Made by a program: the position numbers and the translations under genes
The notes under the pieces: generated by a model
The model's database searches: none
What the model was told of the DNA's origin: nothing
What the model saw: the letters and a program-made list of their open reading frames with translations, nothing else
Shown: piece after piece, positions 42,316 to 51,987 of the stretch
Numbering within the stretch: the stretch's first letter is position 1
How the letters are laid out: every line of letters starts with the position of its first letter
NCBI GenBank assembly: GCA_963665925.1
Contig: OY762511.1
Span: 4,092,001 to 4,156,000 of the forward strand
Length of the DNA stretch: 64,000 nt
DNA from: G963665925 sp963665925
GTDB taxonomy: Bacteria; Bacillota; Clostridia; Peptostreptococcales; Acidaminobacteraceae
Direction of reading: 5' to 3'

Positions 42316-42344
42316 ATTCTAGCATAGATTTAATGACCTGACAA
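42316..42344 (-). promoter_or_regulatory. Promoter of the glycine T-box operon
   Basis: TTGTCA (42344-42339) and TAGAAT (42321-42316) on the minus strand with a 17-nt spacer, placing the transcript start near 42309. It overlaps the end of the upstream gene region. Confidence 0.85.
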
Positions 42345-42354
42345 CCAGTTATCA

Positions 42355-42957
42355 CTACTTTTGCGCATCATCAGGGTCAATAAATTTTGCAGTATAGATT
42401 TCTTCCTCTAAATCAACGGCTTCTTCATCTGCTTCTTCAGGCTGAACTGCTTCTTCATCTGAATCCGCTTCTTCATTCTCACCTTTTGAAAAATGCTTCA
42501 TGACATCTTCCGCCTTACCCTTCACAGACTCTGCAGTGTCTTCAAGGATTTCTCTGATATCGATGATATCATCATTTTCCTTCACAATGAGAAGCTCACA
42601 GCCTGTAGCCAGGGCAGCCAGAATACCTACTGCTGTCGCACCTGTGAAAATCAGTGCACCCACAGCGCCTGCTACAATAGGAATATCCAGAACTGTCTTA
42701 TTGTCCTTTTGAAGAAGTACACGTGTAACCTGTCCCTTCTTCACCAGTTCCTTTAGCTTTTCAATGACTTCAGACCCGCGATCAGACAAATCGTCCGCAA
42801 AGGAATCCTTTTTAGGAATATCCTGACGCGTCTGCTCAATGTAGACAATGGCCTCTAAAACATCTCCACCTGTAAATTCAAGTGCTTCTTTCGCCTCAGC
42901 ATACGAAGCGCCGGTTCTGTTTCTTACTTCATCCACTTTCTCAAGCGTTACTGACAT
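42355..42957 (-). CDS. UBA-like/DUF4342 domain protein
   Basis: About 200 residues. An N-terminal UBA/EF-Ts-like helical domain (LEKVDEVRNRTGASYAEAKEALEFTGGDVLEAIVYIEQ) is followed by DUF4342. That part has KLKELVKKGQVTRVLLQKDNKTVLDIP and a hydrophobic, glycine-rich membrane-like stretch (VAGAVGALIFTGATAVGILAAL, about 110-132). The C-terminal 60 residues are very acidic. AAGGAG precedes ATG 42957; the frame extends upstream without a site. Function unknown. Confidence 0.85.
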   Translation of the reverse strand: MSVTLEKVDEVRNRTGASYAEAKEALEFTGGDVLEAIVYIEQTRQDIPKKDSFADDLSDRGSEVIEKLKELVKKGQVTRVLLQKDNKTVLDIPIVAGAVGALIFTGATAVGILAALATGCELLIVKENDDIIDIREILEDTAESVKGKAEDVMKHFSKGENEEADSDEEAVQPEEADEEAVDLEEEIYTAKFIDPDDAQK

Positions 42958-43066
42958 AGGACCACTCCTTATCGATATTTCTAAATACACACCTTGATCT
43001 CGAACTACTCATGCTGTCCAACCAAATCACGTACAAGTCACCGGTGGGCTTTTAAGCAATTCAAGT

Positions 43067-43825
43067 TTACTCTGAACCCAGTTCTCTAATTGATTTCAAA
43101 AATTCGAGACTTTTGAATTGATGTCTTTCCAAATGATGCTTCAAATAGGCATTTAATATAATATCCAATTTTTTGATGTATGAATCATGGATTTTGGTTT
43201 TAGAAATAATCCGCATATCCTTCACTAAAAAGTACTGCATGATTTTAGGAAGTGTCTTGCCAAGTTTATATAAGGAACTATGTCTCGTCGCACACTGCTC
43301 GCAGACCAGACCGCCCTCCTGTACTGAAAACTGCCATTTGCGCTCGCCTGTCGCACCGCACTCCACACACTCTGAAAGCATGGGCCGCAGTCCAATGGTG
43401 TCCATAACCTTCAACTCAAACGCAACTTTTATCTGATTCGGGTTTACCTCTTCGGTCAGGAGCACCTGTATGGCCTCTAAAAGCTCGTAGAAAAGTCTAT
43501 GGTTTGTCACACCTTCTGCAGTAACCGAATCGGTCAACTCCAGAAACCACGACCCATAGGCAAGCCTACCCAGATCTTCACGAAGGTGGTAAAAGGATTC
43601 GTGTACATCAATACTTGTCACCTTTGCCATGCCACTGCCTGTCGAAAGATTGTACCTCCCGAAAACAAAGGGATGGGCACCAGATGCAAACCGGCTCTTT
43701 GGATGCCTCGCGCCGCTGGCTATGGCTTGAATTTTACCCGCCTTCTTCGTAAAAAGCGTCAGTATCATGTCGTTGTCGGACAACTTTGTACGCTTAAGCA
43801 CAATGGCTTCGGACGTAAAGAACAT
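43067..43825 (-). CDS. recO: DNA repair protein RecO
   Basis: A 252-residue recombination mediator that loads RecA with RecR. The N-terminal OB fold has EAIVLKRTKLSDNDMILTLFTKKAGK and ARHPKSRFASG. The four-cysteine zinc site is visible as CVECGA and CEQC (about 155-180). The helical C-terminal domain ends in LEFLKSIRELG. AAAGGGTG precedes ATG 43825. It lies in the conserved era-recO-glyS order, with mgtE inserted before it here. Confidence 0.94.
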   Translation of the reverse strand: MFFTSEAIVLKRTKLSDNDMILTLFTKKAGKIQAIASGARHPKSRFASGAHPFVFGRYNLSTGSGMAKVTSIDVHESFYHLREDLGRLAYGSWFLELTDSVTAEGVTNHRLFYELLEAIQVLLTEEVNPNQIKVAFELKVMDTIGLRPMLSECVECGATGERKWQFSVQEGGLVCEQCATRHSSLYKLGKTLPKIMQYFLVKDMRIISKTKIHDSYIKKLDIILNAYLKHHLERHQFKSLEFLKSIRELGSE

Positions 43826-43855
43826 ACCTGACACCCTTTCGTTCTTAGAACTTCA

Positions 43856-45235
43856 TCACAGCATGGTTTGAGTCAGTATTGTCGCAAGTGTGAAGTAAAT
43901 TGTAAGTCCAGTAATATCTACAATCGTTGTTATAAACGGTGCAGAAGCAATGGCAGGATCGACACCAATTTTCTTAAAGGTAATTGGAACAATCGTACCA
44001 ATGGTTGCAGCGGTGAACATGTTCGCACACATGGACAGACCAACAATCACACCAATCATGGGACTCCCGCCGATTAGGGTTGCGGCCACACCTGAAATGC
44101 TGGCGCAGACAGCCCCAACGAAGAGTCCTGTCAGCATTTCCTGAGCAACCGTCTTTACAACCTCCGCCCCTTCAATGTAGCCCATTGCAATACTGCGCAC
44201 AGTCAGTGTAGAAGACTGTGTACCAACATTACCGCCCATACCCGCAAGCATGGTCATGAAGAGTGCCAAGGTTGCGTCCTTATCGATTACACCCTGAAAA
44301 TTCTTGACAACATTTGAACTGAGCAGACCACCAAATATGGTAATGATCAGCCAAGGAAGCCGCGACCGTACTGAAAAATAAATCTTTCTGAAGAAACGGT
44401 CTTCATCCATATCTTCAAGTTCAGAGGATCCCGCAAATTTTAGAATATCCTCTGTTGCTTCTTCTTCGATAACGTCGAGAACGTCGTCTACCGTTACGAT
44501 ACCAAGCAGCTTCTGATTGTCATCAACAACCGGAACAGCAAGGAGGTCGTATTTCTTAACGATGGACGCAACCTCTTCCTGGTCATCGTGTACATTGACG
44601 GAAATCACATTTTCATTCATGACTTCCTTAATAAGCATATTAGGCTTGGAAACAATCAGCTCCCTGAGTGAAATGACGCCTGCAAGTCTTTCTTTCTTAT
44701 CTACAACAAAAACATAATAAATCGTTTCAGCATCCGGCGCCGTCTCACGCAGAGTGTCGATTGCCTGATAAATGGACAGCTCCTTATGAAGCACGACAAA
44801 ATCCTTTGTCATGATACCGCCGGCTGTATCCTCATCGTACACCAGCAGCTCTTCTACATCACGAGCGTCTTCAATATCCAGATACGCAATAATCTCTTTT
44901 CGTCTCTCCATTGGGAGTTCACCCAAAAGGTCAACGATATCATCCTGAGACATTGCATCCAGAATAAGTACTTTCTTTGTTTCACTTAGAGAACTTACCA
45001 GCTGCGAAAACTTCTCCGCATCCATTTCTCCAAGAACTGCTGAGGCCTTATCGACCATAAGCAGTCCGAAGAAGTGATCGCGCTGCTCATCGGGTAGTTC
45101 GATGAGCAGTTCTGCAATATCCTGTGCATAGGCATCTTCAGCAAACTCTTTGAGCCGCTCGTCTTCACCTAGCGCATACCATACTTCAATCTGCTTGAGT
45201 ATGATGTCAAAGTCCATTTCATATAGTTTGGCCAC
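43856..45235 (-). CDS. mgtE: Magnesium transporter MgtE
   Basis: A 459-residue Mg2+ channel. The cytoplasmic N domain of repeated helices (EDAYAQDIAELLIELPDEQRDHFFGLL) is followed by two CBS domains (about 130-255). A long plug helix leads to five membrane segments with the selectivity-filter region GMGGNVGTQSSTLTVR and PVIGLSMCANMF-type residues. I place the start at GTG 45235, just after GGAGG; the ATG at 45259 lies upstream of it. It lies between era and recO, an unusual guest in this cluster. Confidence 0.94.
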   Translation of the reverse strand: MAKLYEMDFDIILKQIEVWYALGEDERLKEFAEDAYAQDIAELLIELPDEQRDHFFGLLMVDKASAVLGEMDAEKFSQLVSSLSETKKVLILDAMSQDDIVDLLGELPMERRKEIIAYLDIEDARDVEELLVYDEDTAGGIMTKDFVVLHKELSIYQAIDTLRETAPDAETIYYVFVVDKKERLAGVISLRELIVSKPNMLIKEVMNENVISVNVHDDQEEVASIVKKYDLLAVPVVDDNQKLLGIVTVDDVLDVIEEEATEDILKFAGSSELEDMDEDRFFRKIYFSVRSRLPWLIITIFGGLLSSNVVKNFQGVIDKDATLALFMTMLAGMGGNVGTQSSTLTVRSIAMGYIEGAEVVKTVAQEMLTGLFVGAVCASISGVAATLIGGSPMIGVIVGLSMCANMFTAATIGTIVPITFKKIGVDPAIASAPFITTIVDITGLTIYFTLATILTQTML

Positions 45236-45278
45236 TAGCCACCTCCTGGTCGAATTCACGAAAGGAGGATTATTTCAA

Positions 45279-46175
45279 CTAGTCCTGGCGGTAACCGAAA
45301 TTCTTCAAAAGAGCATCGCTGTCCCTCCAGTTTGAACGCACTTTCACCCAAAGTTCCAGGAAAACTTTTGAGCCCAGAAGCCGTTCAATCTCCTCACGGG
45401 AGCTTTTGCCGACGCCTTTCAGCTTTCTGCCATTCTTGCCTATTATAATCCCCTTATGTGAGTCCCTTTCACAAACAATCGTCGCCTGAATATCGACGAT
45501 ATCCTGTTTCCCACGTTGTTTCATTGACTCGATTTCCACTGCGACACCATGCGGGATTTCCTGATCCAAATACATCAGAAGTTTCTCACGGATAATTTCC
45601 GATACGATTGCACGCTCAGGCTGATCCGTAACCATATCTGAAGGATAGTACATTGGTCCTTCAACCATATACTCAGATACCTTATTCAGCAGATAATCCA
45701 CATTTTTGTTTTCAAGCGCAGATATTGCGATGATGTCTTCAAAAAAGTCATATTGCTTATAATTCTCGACAATTGCACGCAGGTCTTCAGGATCCATCAA
45801 ATCCGCTTTATTGATTACAAGGATGACAGGCGTTTTGACACTCTTCAGCTGATCGATCAGATATTGATCTCCAGGGCCTATCTTCTTGGATTCGTCCACC
45901 AGAAACAGAACCAAGTCCACTTCTTTGAGGGTATTCATCGCAGAGCTTACCATGAATTCACCCAATTTGTTCTTAGGTCTGTGTACTCCAGGCGTGTCTA
46001 GAAAAATCACCTGTGAGTCTTCTGTCGTATATATTCCATGAATCTTATTTCGCGTTGTTTGGGGCTTTGAAGACATGATTGCAATCTTCTCGCCGAGAAT
46101 GTTGTTTAGTAGTGTCGATTTACCGACATTGGGTCGTCCGATGATCGTGACAAAACCCGACCTGAATTCTTCCAA
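45279..46175 (-). CDS. era: GTPase Era
   Basis: About 298 residues. It is a ribosome-assembly GTPase binding 16S rRNA. G1 is GRPNVGKSTLLNN, G2 includes PQTTRNKIHGI, G3 is FLDTPGVHRPKN, G4 is INKADL and G5 is ISALENKNV. The C-terminal KH domain has CERDSHKGIIIGKNGRKLKGVG. A TTG at 46175 lies 7 nt after GGAGGG and is my preferred start; ATG 46190 is the alternative. It follows cdd, as in B. subtilis. Confidence 0.96.
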   Translation of the reverse strand: MEEFRSGFVTIIGRPNVGKSTLLNNILGEKIAIMSSKPQTTRNKIHGIYTTEDSQVIFLDTPGVHRPKNKLGEFMVSSAMNTLKEVDLVLFLVDESKKIGPGDQYLIDQLKSVKTPVILVINKADLMDPEDLRAIVENYKQYDFFEDIIAISALENKNVDYLLNKVSEYMVEGPMYYPSDMVTDQPERAIVSEIIREKLLMYLDQEIPHGVAVEIESMKQRGKQDIVDIQATIVCERDSHKGIIIGKNGRKLKGVGKSSREEIERLLGSKVFLELWVKVRSNWRDSDALLKNFGYRQD

Positions 46176-46220
46176 GTCTTTTCCCTCCATTTGTTGCCGG
46201 CTCTCCGGCTGTATTCCTTA

Positions 46221-46613
46221 CTATTTATCAAGCTCGTCGCTTGTGAAGTTAAGGGGCAGCAGCTCGCTTAACTTATACACTTTATAGTCCAGATCCTTTG
46301 CCAAAATTACATCAAGGTCTGTTCCAAATTCAGCAAGTACCTGTCGGCAAATGCCGCACGGTGATGTGATATCTCGTGTTCTTGATACGATGGCAATGGC
46401 AGTAAACTCACGTTCACCCTCGGACACTGCTTTGAACAGGGCCGTTCTTTCAGCACAGTTTGTACCGCCAAAAGAGGCACATTCCACGTTGCAGCCAGTA
46501 TAAACCTTTCCTGACTTTCCTAAAAGCGCAGCACCTACATTGAAATGGGAATAGGGCACATATGCCATTTCCATTGCTTCATATGCTATTTCAACAAGTT
46601 TTTTATAATCCAT
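46221..46613 (-). CDS. cdd: Cytidine deaminase
   Basis: A 130-residue pyrimidine-salvage enzyme of the small tetrameric type. Zinc and catalytic residues are in CNVECASFGGTNCAERTA (Cys plus Glu) and SPCGICRQVLAEF (the PCxxC pair). HFNVGAALLGKSG marks the N-terminal substrate region. It sits 4 nt after the DUF3048 lipoprotein gene and before era. Confidence 0.96.
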   Translation of the reverse strand: MDYKKLVEIAYEAMEMAYVPYSHFNVGAALLGKSGKVYTGCNVECASFGGTNCAERTALFKAVSEGEREFTAIAIVSRTRDITSPCGICRQVLAEFGTDLDVILAKDLDYKVYKLSELLPLNFTSDELDK

Positions 46614-46617
46614 TTGC

Positions 46618-47763
46618 TCACCATCCTAGCGTTGACTCTCCTTCTACGATTTGAAACCAAGTCACACCCGGATTAAACACGATCTCTGAACCCGTAGAGT
46701 CCTTGTAGACTGTACGCGCATAGCGGTCTGCCTTACTCCAAGTGATTTCCAGTTTCTCGCCATTAGATATGAAGTAGCCGCTTCCTTCACCAATGAGACT
46801 GATGTTTCTTCTGCCTTCATCATCAATAACCTTATGCGTCGCCTTCTGAATAATGATATTATCAGCAACCAGCTGCACATCATTATTCTCATCGAGGTGC
46901 GCCACACCGTTGACCAAACGTTCATATTTTCCCGTTGACGCATTGAAGCTGAACTCAATATAGTAACCAACACTATCACGCGATGATGGCTGCTTATAAA
47001 CCGCCTTTACATATGTGCAAGGCGCACCACCAAGTTCCTGAAGTGTTTCACTATATTTTGCACCGCCAAAGCTGCCTTCTTGCCTGTAGCCTTTTCGCTG
47101 CGATTCTTTCTGAATTGCTTCAATACTGGAATACATGTTATGTGGTATTTTCTTGTGACGGGTTCTCCAAAATACGTTTCCGCCGCTTGAAAGGCCGTCG
47201 ATGTCTGCCATATTCAAGTTGATGATGTCTGTCATTGCCTGCATGGATCCGCCCACATGCACATAGTAAGGGTCATATTCCAAGGCTCTGTCAATAAAAT
47301 ATGGCCTAGCACTGCGCACAGGTCCAACCGGTGATGGACTTCCTGACTGGAAGACCGCCATGTAACGGGTAATGCGCCCTTCTGCCAGTATTTCATAGAT
47401 GTGATCAGCCTGACTCAGGCCTGCCTGAGGTCTCGCGCCATAATGATTATCAAGCATGACGACACTGGGTCTGATTTCAAGCACACCTTCCTCCACCGGC
47501 TTGCCGGTCAGAGGTGAACGCGCTGTAAGATTTTCATCTACAGCATCTGCCTGCAGCGTTTCTTCGACAGGTGTTTCTTCTGCATCGATTTCTTCAGCCT
47601 GTACGTCTTCCACAGGTTCACTGGTGCTGAGTTCATCCACTTCTATGATAACTGGTTCAGATGGTGCTGCCGATACGGCTTCGGTTTCTGAAACGCCACT
47701 TCCGCACCCCGTTGTGATTGCCAATGCGGCAATCAGCACATGCACTAAATATTTTCTATTCAT
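46618..47763 (-). CDS. DUF3048 lipoprotein (YerB-like)
   Basis: A 381-residue putative lipoprotein. Its signal peptide ends in a lipobox-like ITTGC (Cys at about 21). A Ser/Glu/Val-rich linker (about 25-75) leads to the DUF3048 domain with LTGKPVEEGVLEIRPSVVMLDNHYGARPQAGLSQADHIYEILAEG. GPVRSARPYFIDRALEYD and a C-terminal VTWFQIVEGES follow. It should be anchored outside the membrane. The family's biochemical role is not known. It takes the position of dgkA in the B. subtilis cluster. Confidence 0.9.
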   Translation of the reverse strand: MNRKYLVHVLIAALAITTGCGSGVSETEAVSAAPSEPVIIEVDELSTSEPVEDVQAEEIDAEETPVEETLQADAVDENLTARSPLTGKPVEEGVLEIRPSVVMLDNHYGARPQAGLSQADHIYEILAEGRITRYMAVFQSGSPSPVGPVRSARPYFIDRALEYDPYYVHVGGSMQAMTDIINLNMADIDGLSSGGNVFWRTRHKKIPHNMYSSIEAIQKESQRKGYRQEGSFGGAKYSETLQELGGAPCTYVKAVYKQPSSRDSVGYYIEFSFNASTGKYERLVNGVAHLDENNDVQLVADNIIIQKATHKVIDDEGRRNISLIGEGSGYFISNGEKLEITWSKADRYARTVYKDSTGSEIVFNPGVTWFQIVEGESTLGW

Positions 47764-47774
47764 AACCGCCTCCG

Positions 47775-48248
47775 TTATTCCCTGTGAATTCCCAAGTTGC
47801 TGAGTACTGCCTCTTCTTTACTGCGCATGATCTTTGTGTTTTCTTCTGTATCATGATCATACCCAAATAAATGAAACATACTATGTGCTGTCAAATAACA
47901 GATTTCACGTTCAATGGAATGTCCGAAATCTTCTGCCTGTTCAGCGGCACGTTCGAGCGATATGACAATATCGCCAAGCGCCAGTTCTTCAGGGTAAGGC
48001 GCCATTTCTAAAACCATTTCATATTGAGGGAAGCTCAGAACATCTGTAGGCTGGTCCTTGCCGCGATAATCCCGATTCATTTCATGAATCTGAGCGTTAT
48101 CCACAAATACCAGACTCACTTCGCAAAAAGTGTCAATGCCTTCGTATTCAAGAGATGCCTCAATAACTTCCCGCACCTTTTTCAGGAGGTCATCATTTAC
48201 CTCGATCTTGTCTTGCTGATCCATCATCAAAATATCTGGTGACTGCAT
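47775..48248 (-). CDS. ybeY: Endoribonuclease YbeY
   Basis: A 157-residue zinc-dependent RNase involved in 16S rRNA maturation and ribosome quality control. NRDYRGKDQPTDVLSFP and GDIVISLERAAEQAEDFGHS are typical. The zinc motif reads HSMFHLFGYDHD, keeping all three histidines of the usual HGxLHLxGYDH but with Ser for Gly. AAGGAGG precedes the ATG. pgpH ends 2 nt upstream. Confidence 0.95.
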   Translation of the reverse strand: MQSPDILMMDQQDKIEVNDDLLKKVREVIEASLEYEGIDTFCEVSLVFVDNAQIHEMNRDYRGKDQPTDVLSFPQYEMVLEMAPYPEELALGDIVISLERAAEQAEDFGHSIEREICYLTAHSMFHLFGYDHDTEENTKIMRSKEEAVLSNLGIHRE

Positions 48249-48250
48249 AA

Positions 48251-50335
48251 CTACCTCCTTACATCAAACTCACTTAAATCAGGGTATTCAATCCGCTCAT
48301 GAAAAATGCCCGTCAAGACAACCATAAAAGCAGCTTTGATCTTCCCCAAGTCCTTAAATGTGAGTTCCGAAGCTTCCAACTGGCCTTCCTGCATCTTACC
48401 GCTGATGATTTTATCAACCATCTCCAGAATATTTTCCTTTGTAGGCTCCTGGATACTTCTGACTGCGGCTTCAACAGAATCGGCGAGCATGACAATTGCC
48501 GCCTCGCGAGATGACGGTTTTGGTCCTTCATAAGCAAAATCCGCTGGGTTCACAAGCTCTGGCTTACCAGCTTCTTCACAGGCTTTATGATAGAAATATT
48601 TAATACGTGTCGTACCATGATGCTGAAGGATAATGTCAATGATTTCACGCGGAAGCCTATGCTTTTCTCCCAGCTCTTCACCGTACGTAGAGTGCCTTCT
48701 TATTATACTAGCACTGACCACGGGAATCAACCTGTCATGGGGATTCTCGGCAGTGATTTGATTTTCTTTGAAATAGTAGGGACGTTCGAGCTTTCCAATG
48801 TCATGGTAGAAGGCACCAACACGGGCAAGCAGACTGTTCGCACCGATGTCATGCGCTGCCGCCTCTGCCAGATTTCCAACCAGAATACTGTGATGATATG
48901 TCCCTGGCGCTTCGATCAAGAGACGCTTGAGTACAGGATGATTTGGATTTGAAAGCTCAAGCAGCTTCATGGGTGTCAGTATATGAAACAGGGATTCGAT
49001 GACCGGGAGCAGCCCAAGTGCCAGTACTGCTGCCAAAATACCGCCGACAGCCCCTTTGAGCGCAACGAGTGTTGTCTCCATGATATCTGTGCCCGAAAGC
49101 ATGCCCAGGGCGAACAGAAGCACACTCTTGATGATTGCGATATAAGCCCCTGTCATAAGAATACCGCTTCTGTGGTATGTCTTCGAGATGCTGAGCCCTG
49201 CGATTATGCTGGCAATCAGCATAACGATAAGTCCATTGAGGGTTGCACCGGTCCATACGGTAACCGAAATCGCAAGCAGGGCGCTGACAACAATGCCAAC
49301 GGCTGGACCAATGGACAGTCCAAGCAATATGGAGGATAAGGATACCGGAACCAGGTAGAAGGACATCAGGTTCACGGCTCTCGAGGTTAAGAAAATCAAG
49401 AGAAATGTTGAAACAAGGAGTATGATTTTCTTTGAATCCACCAGAACGTCTTCGTGGAAGATGCTCAGATAGGCAAAAAGTGTCACGACAACAACAAGAC
49501 AAAATCCCAATATGCCGTATACCTCAAGCTTGTCTGAAATTGCATCTGTGTAGAGAAGCCCTGCAAGTCCAAGCAGTCTCAAGTGTTCAGAGGTAATGGT
49601 CGAACCTTCGCGCACAATTGTCGTTCCAGACTCAATAATGACCGTATCGATTTCAGAACGTCTGGCTGTTATAACCCGTTCTGTTGCCTCTGTATCAACA
49701 AACTTATTGGGTCTAAGATGCTCTGATACGATTTTACTCATGACAAGCTTGGTCTGGTCATCGTAGTCCAGTGAATTCAAATAAATATCGACATCTGTGA
49801 TTTCCTGTTCAATCTCATTTTCAGAGACACCGGTACCCATGGTTTGCAGAACCAGGTCGTTGACGATTGTTTCAATATCTTCAAGCTTTCTCTGATCCAT
49901 AAGTGCCAAAGTTTCAAGGTCGGTCTCAAATAGCCCGCTCTCTGTTTCCATACCTGTATAAACCTGTATCAGCACGTCAGAGTCATCGGCAAAATCACTG
50001 CGCACCTCGTATAGACGCTCGAAAAAATGCCTGATTTCTTTTTTGGCATCCACCTGTACGGTCGGATCGATATAAAGAACCTCTTCAACTTCGGCTTCAG
50101 CCTTATCCCTTAGACGAGAAGTGGCTGCATCATCGACCAGGTCACTGGTGATTACAATATCTTCACGTGCCGTGTCGCCGATTTCATATACATATTTTCC
50201 TGCGCCCATTGTCAATGAAATGGCAAAAAACATCGTGAGCCACAGAAACAAACCTATGCCAAACACTTTAAGTTTACTGCTTTTGAAGACCTTCGAGAAG
50301 AAATAAATTTTCTTTAAGCTCTTTCGGAGTTCCAT
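48251..50335 (-). CDS. pgpH: 7TM-HD cyclic di-AMP phosphodiesterase
   Basis: A 694-residue membrane protein. There is a short N-terminal cytoplasmic segment, TM1 at about 28-45, and a large extracellular 7TMR-HDED domain (about 50-265). Seven clustered TM helices (about 270-455) lead to a cytoplasmic HD domain. HD ligands are visible: GTYHHSILVGNLAEAAA, GAFYHDIGKLERPYYF, ILQHHGTTRIKYFYHKA and ADSVEAAVRS. PgpH hydrolyses c-di-AMP, the osmotic and potassium second messenger. ATG 50335 follows GGGGGTG. It is flanked by phoH and ybeY in the standard order. Confidence 0.95.
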   Translation of the reverse strand: MELRKSLKKIYFFSKVFKSSKLKVFGIGLFLWLTMFFAISLTMGAGKYVYEIGDTAREDIVITSDLVDDAATSRLRDKAEAEVEEVLYIDPTVQVDAKKEIRHFFERLYEVRSDFADDSDVLIQVYTGMETESGLFETDLETLALMDQRKLEDIETIVNDLVLQTMGTGVSENEIEQEITDVDIYLNSLDYDDQTKLVMSKIVSEHLRPNKFVDTEATERVITARRSEIDTVIIESGTTIVREGSTITSEHLRLLGLAGLLYTDAISDKLEVYGILGFCLVVVVTLFAYLSIFHEDVLVDSKKIILLVSTFLLIFLTSRAVNLMSFYLVPVSLSSILLGLSIGPAVGIVVSALLAISVTVWTGATLNGLIVMLIASIIAGLSISKTYHRSGILMTGAYIAIIKSVLLFALGMLSGTDIMETTLVALKGAVGGILAAVLALGLLPVIESLFHILTPMKLLELSNPNHPVLKRLLIEAPGTYHHSILVGNLAEAAAHDIGANSLLARVGAFYHDIGKLERPYYFKENQITAENPHDRLIPVVSASIIRRHSTYGEELGEKHRLPREIIDIILQHHGTTRIKYFYHKACEEAGKPELVNPADFAYEGPKPSSREAAIVMLADSVEAAVRSIQEPTKENILEMVDKIISGKMQEGQLEASELTFKDLGKIKAAFMVVLTGIFHERIEYPDLSEFDVRR

Positions 50336-50427
50336 AGACACCCCCGTGTGTGATTGTCCCAATTACTACATTGACTGTTTTATCTCTCTATCTGTAATAT
50401 GCACTGCCCTATCTGCTGGTGACAATT

Positions 50428-51450
50428 CTATCTGCTTGAGGGTTTGCTCTTGCCATGCCCTCTTGGTTTCTGATTAGCCTTATATATCTGCTTGCGCTCA
50501 TGCTTTTCATAGGACTTTATAATCTTCTTCACAAGTCTGTGGCGCACTACGTCGCGCTCAGTCAAATACACGAAGGCTATTTCGTCTACATCTGAAAGCA
50601 CCTCAGCGGCATGGGCAAGACCCGATTTCTTGCCGGACGGCAAATCGACCTGAGTCGCATCGCCATTCACAACCACTTTAGACCCAAAACCAAAACGGGT
50701 AAGAAACATTTTCATCTGTTCCTTAGTCGTATTTTGCGCTTCGTCTAAAATAATAAAGGAATCATCAAGTGTACGACCACGCATGTACGCCAGCGGCGCC
50801 ACTTCTATCAGGCCACGTTCCTTATACTTAAGGTACTTGTCTGCTCCGAGAATGTCATACAAGGCATCGTAAAGCGGTCTGAGGTATGGGTCGATCTTCA
50901 TTTGCAGATCACCCGGCAGAAAGCCCAGACTTTCACCTGCTTCGACAGCAGGACGTGTGATGATGATTCGGCTGACTTCATCGTTTTTAAAGGCTCGTAC
51001 AGCCATTGCGACTGCCATATATGTTTTTCCGGTACCGGCGGGACCAATACCAAAGGTCACATCGTTGTTCTTAATGGCTTCGTAGTATTTTTTCTGCCCA
51101 ATGGTTTTCGGTTTTACAAGCTTGCCCCTTGAACTGATGACAATAACGGATTCGTCCAGTCCGCTCAGTTCTTCCGAGTCCCCTATTTTTATTGCGCCAA
51201 TATAGTATTCCAGCTTGTGGCGGTCAATTTTCTCTCCAGCCAATATTGAAGCCTTGAGCTCTGCAAAAAGCTCCTCCACCTTGCTGCAGTTCACATCTGA
51301 ACCAAATATGATTATATCGTCGTCACGGGATGTCAGTGTGACGTCAAATTCCTTTTCAATTGTTTTCGCGTGCTCATCCAGATTTCCAAACAGTTGATAC
51401 AGCAAATCAGCATTACCCACGCGTATTCTTTTGTCTACTCTCTCACCCAT
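50428..51450 (-). CDS. phoH: PhoH family ATPase
   Basis: A 340-residue protein with an N-terminal KH-like/R3H-type region and a PhoH helicase-like core. Walker A is GPAGTGKTYMAVAMAV (about 140). The core continues with RPAVEAGESLGFLPGDL and a Walker B-like FIILDEAQNTTKEQMKMFLTR. The C-terminus is basic. AAGGAGG precedes ATG 51450. It is usually next to ybeY/pgpH and implicated in RNA metabolism. The yqfC-yqfD pair expected upstream is absent. Confidence 0.94.
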   Translation of the reverse strand: MGERVDKRIRVGNADLLYQLFGNLDEHAKTIEKEFDVTLTSRDDDIIIFGSDVNCSKVEELFAELKASILAGEKIDRHKLEYYIGAIKIGDSEELSGLDESVIVISSRGKLVKPKTIGQKKYYEAIKNNDVTFGIGPAGTGKTYMAVAMAVRAFKNDEVSRIIITRPAVEAGESLGFLPGDLQMKIDPYLRPLYDALYDILGADKYLKYKERGLIEVAPLAYMRGRTLDDSFIILDEAQNTTKEQMKMFLTRFGFGSKVVVNGDATQVDLPSGKKSGLAHAAEVLSDVDEIAFVYLTERDVVRHRLVKKIIKSYEKHERKQIYKANQKPRGHGKSKPSSR

Positions 51451-51640
51451 GGTGTCGCCTCCTTCTACTTGGGAAACAGAATAGTCCCAAGATATCATGT
51501 TTCCCTACTATTTTACCATATCACATGTCCTATTTCCTGAATTCTCCACGTTTTTTGAATTTTATTTCTGGATTATTGGAGCATGTTACAAGGCGGGTAG
51601 ACCAGTTGATTTGCAGGCGTTCACCTTGTGCTTCGACCTA

Positions 51641-51944
51641 GTCAAAGAACAGCACCGAGCAGTTTGCGATCGCTCTCAGGTTTTCGACTTTGTCGACAAG
51701 ATGACAGACTTTAGAAAACTTCGAAAGACCAGGCGCGGATAAAATCCATTCTATGAGCGTACTCGCGTACCTGATTAGAGTGGATTTTATCCAGCAACGC
51801 AGTATTACGGCGTTTTCTACAGTCTGCGTGCAATCTGCGATTGCTCTCGTCGCTGGCGCGCCCAATAAAAAAATCGATAAAGATAGAAAAATAAGCATTG
51901 CATGCTGATTTTTCTATCTTTATCGATTTTTTTGCTGTTCTTTG
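51641..51944. repeat. Repeat-rich intergenic segment in place of yqfCD
   Basis: The 51499-52017 gap has no credible gene. CAAAGAACAGC (51644) recurs inverted as GCTGTTCTTTG (51934-51944), framing about 300 bp. Inside are a hairpin GGATAAAATCCA/TGGATTTTATCC (51737-51792) and two similar phrases, GCAGTTTGCGATCGCTCTC (near 51660) and GCAATCTGCGATTGCTCTC (near 51830). A 32-bp near-perfect inverted repeat (51867-51898 and 51902-51933, one mismatch, 3-nt loop) ends it. The layout is that of a small non-autonomous palindromic element. Confidence 0.7.
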
Positions 51945-51955
51945 CTTTCACGGAC

Positions 51956-51987
51956 GTCAAAAACCCGCTGAATTACTTCAGCGGGTT
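51956..51987 (-). terminator. Terminator after yqeY
   Basis: AACCCGCTGAA/TTCAGCGGGTT hairpin followed by TTTTTG on the minus strand, 30 nt after the yqeY stop. Confidence 0.88.

Noticed and set aside
51638..51898. 86-residue signal-peptide-like protein on the minus strand
   Set aside because: It is made of the palindromic repeats, has no ribosome binding site and runs into the 32-bp hairpin.
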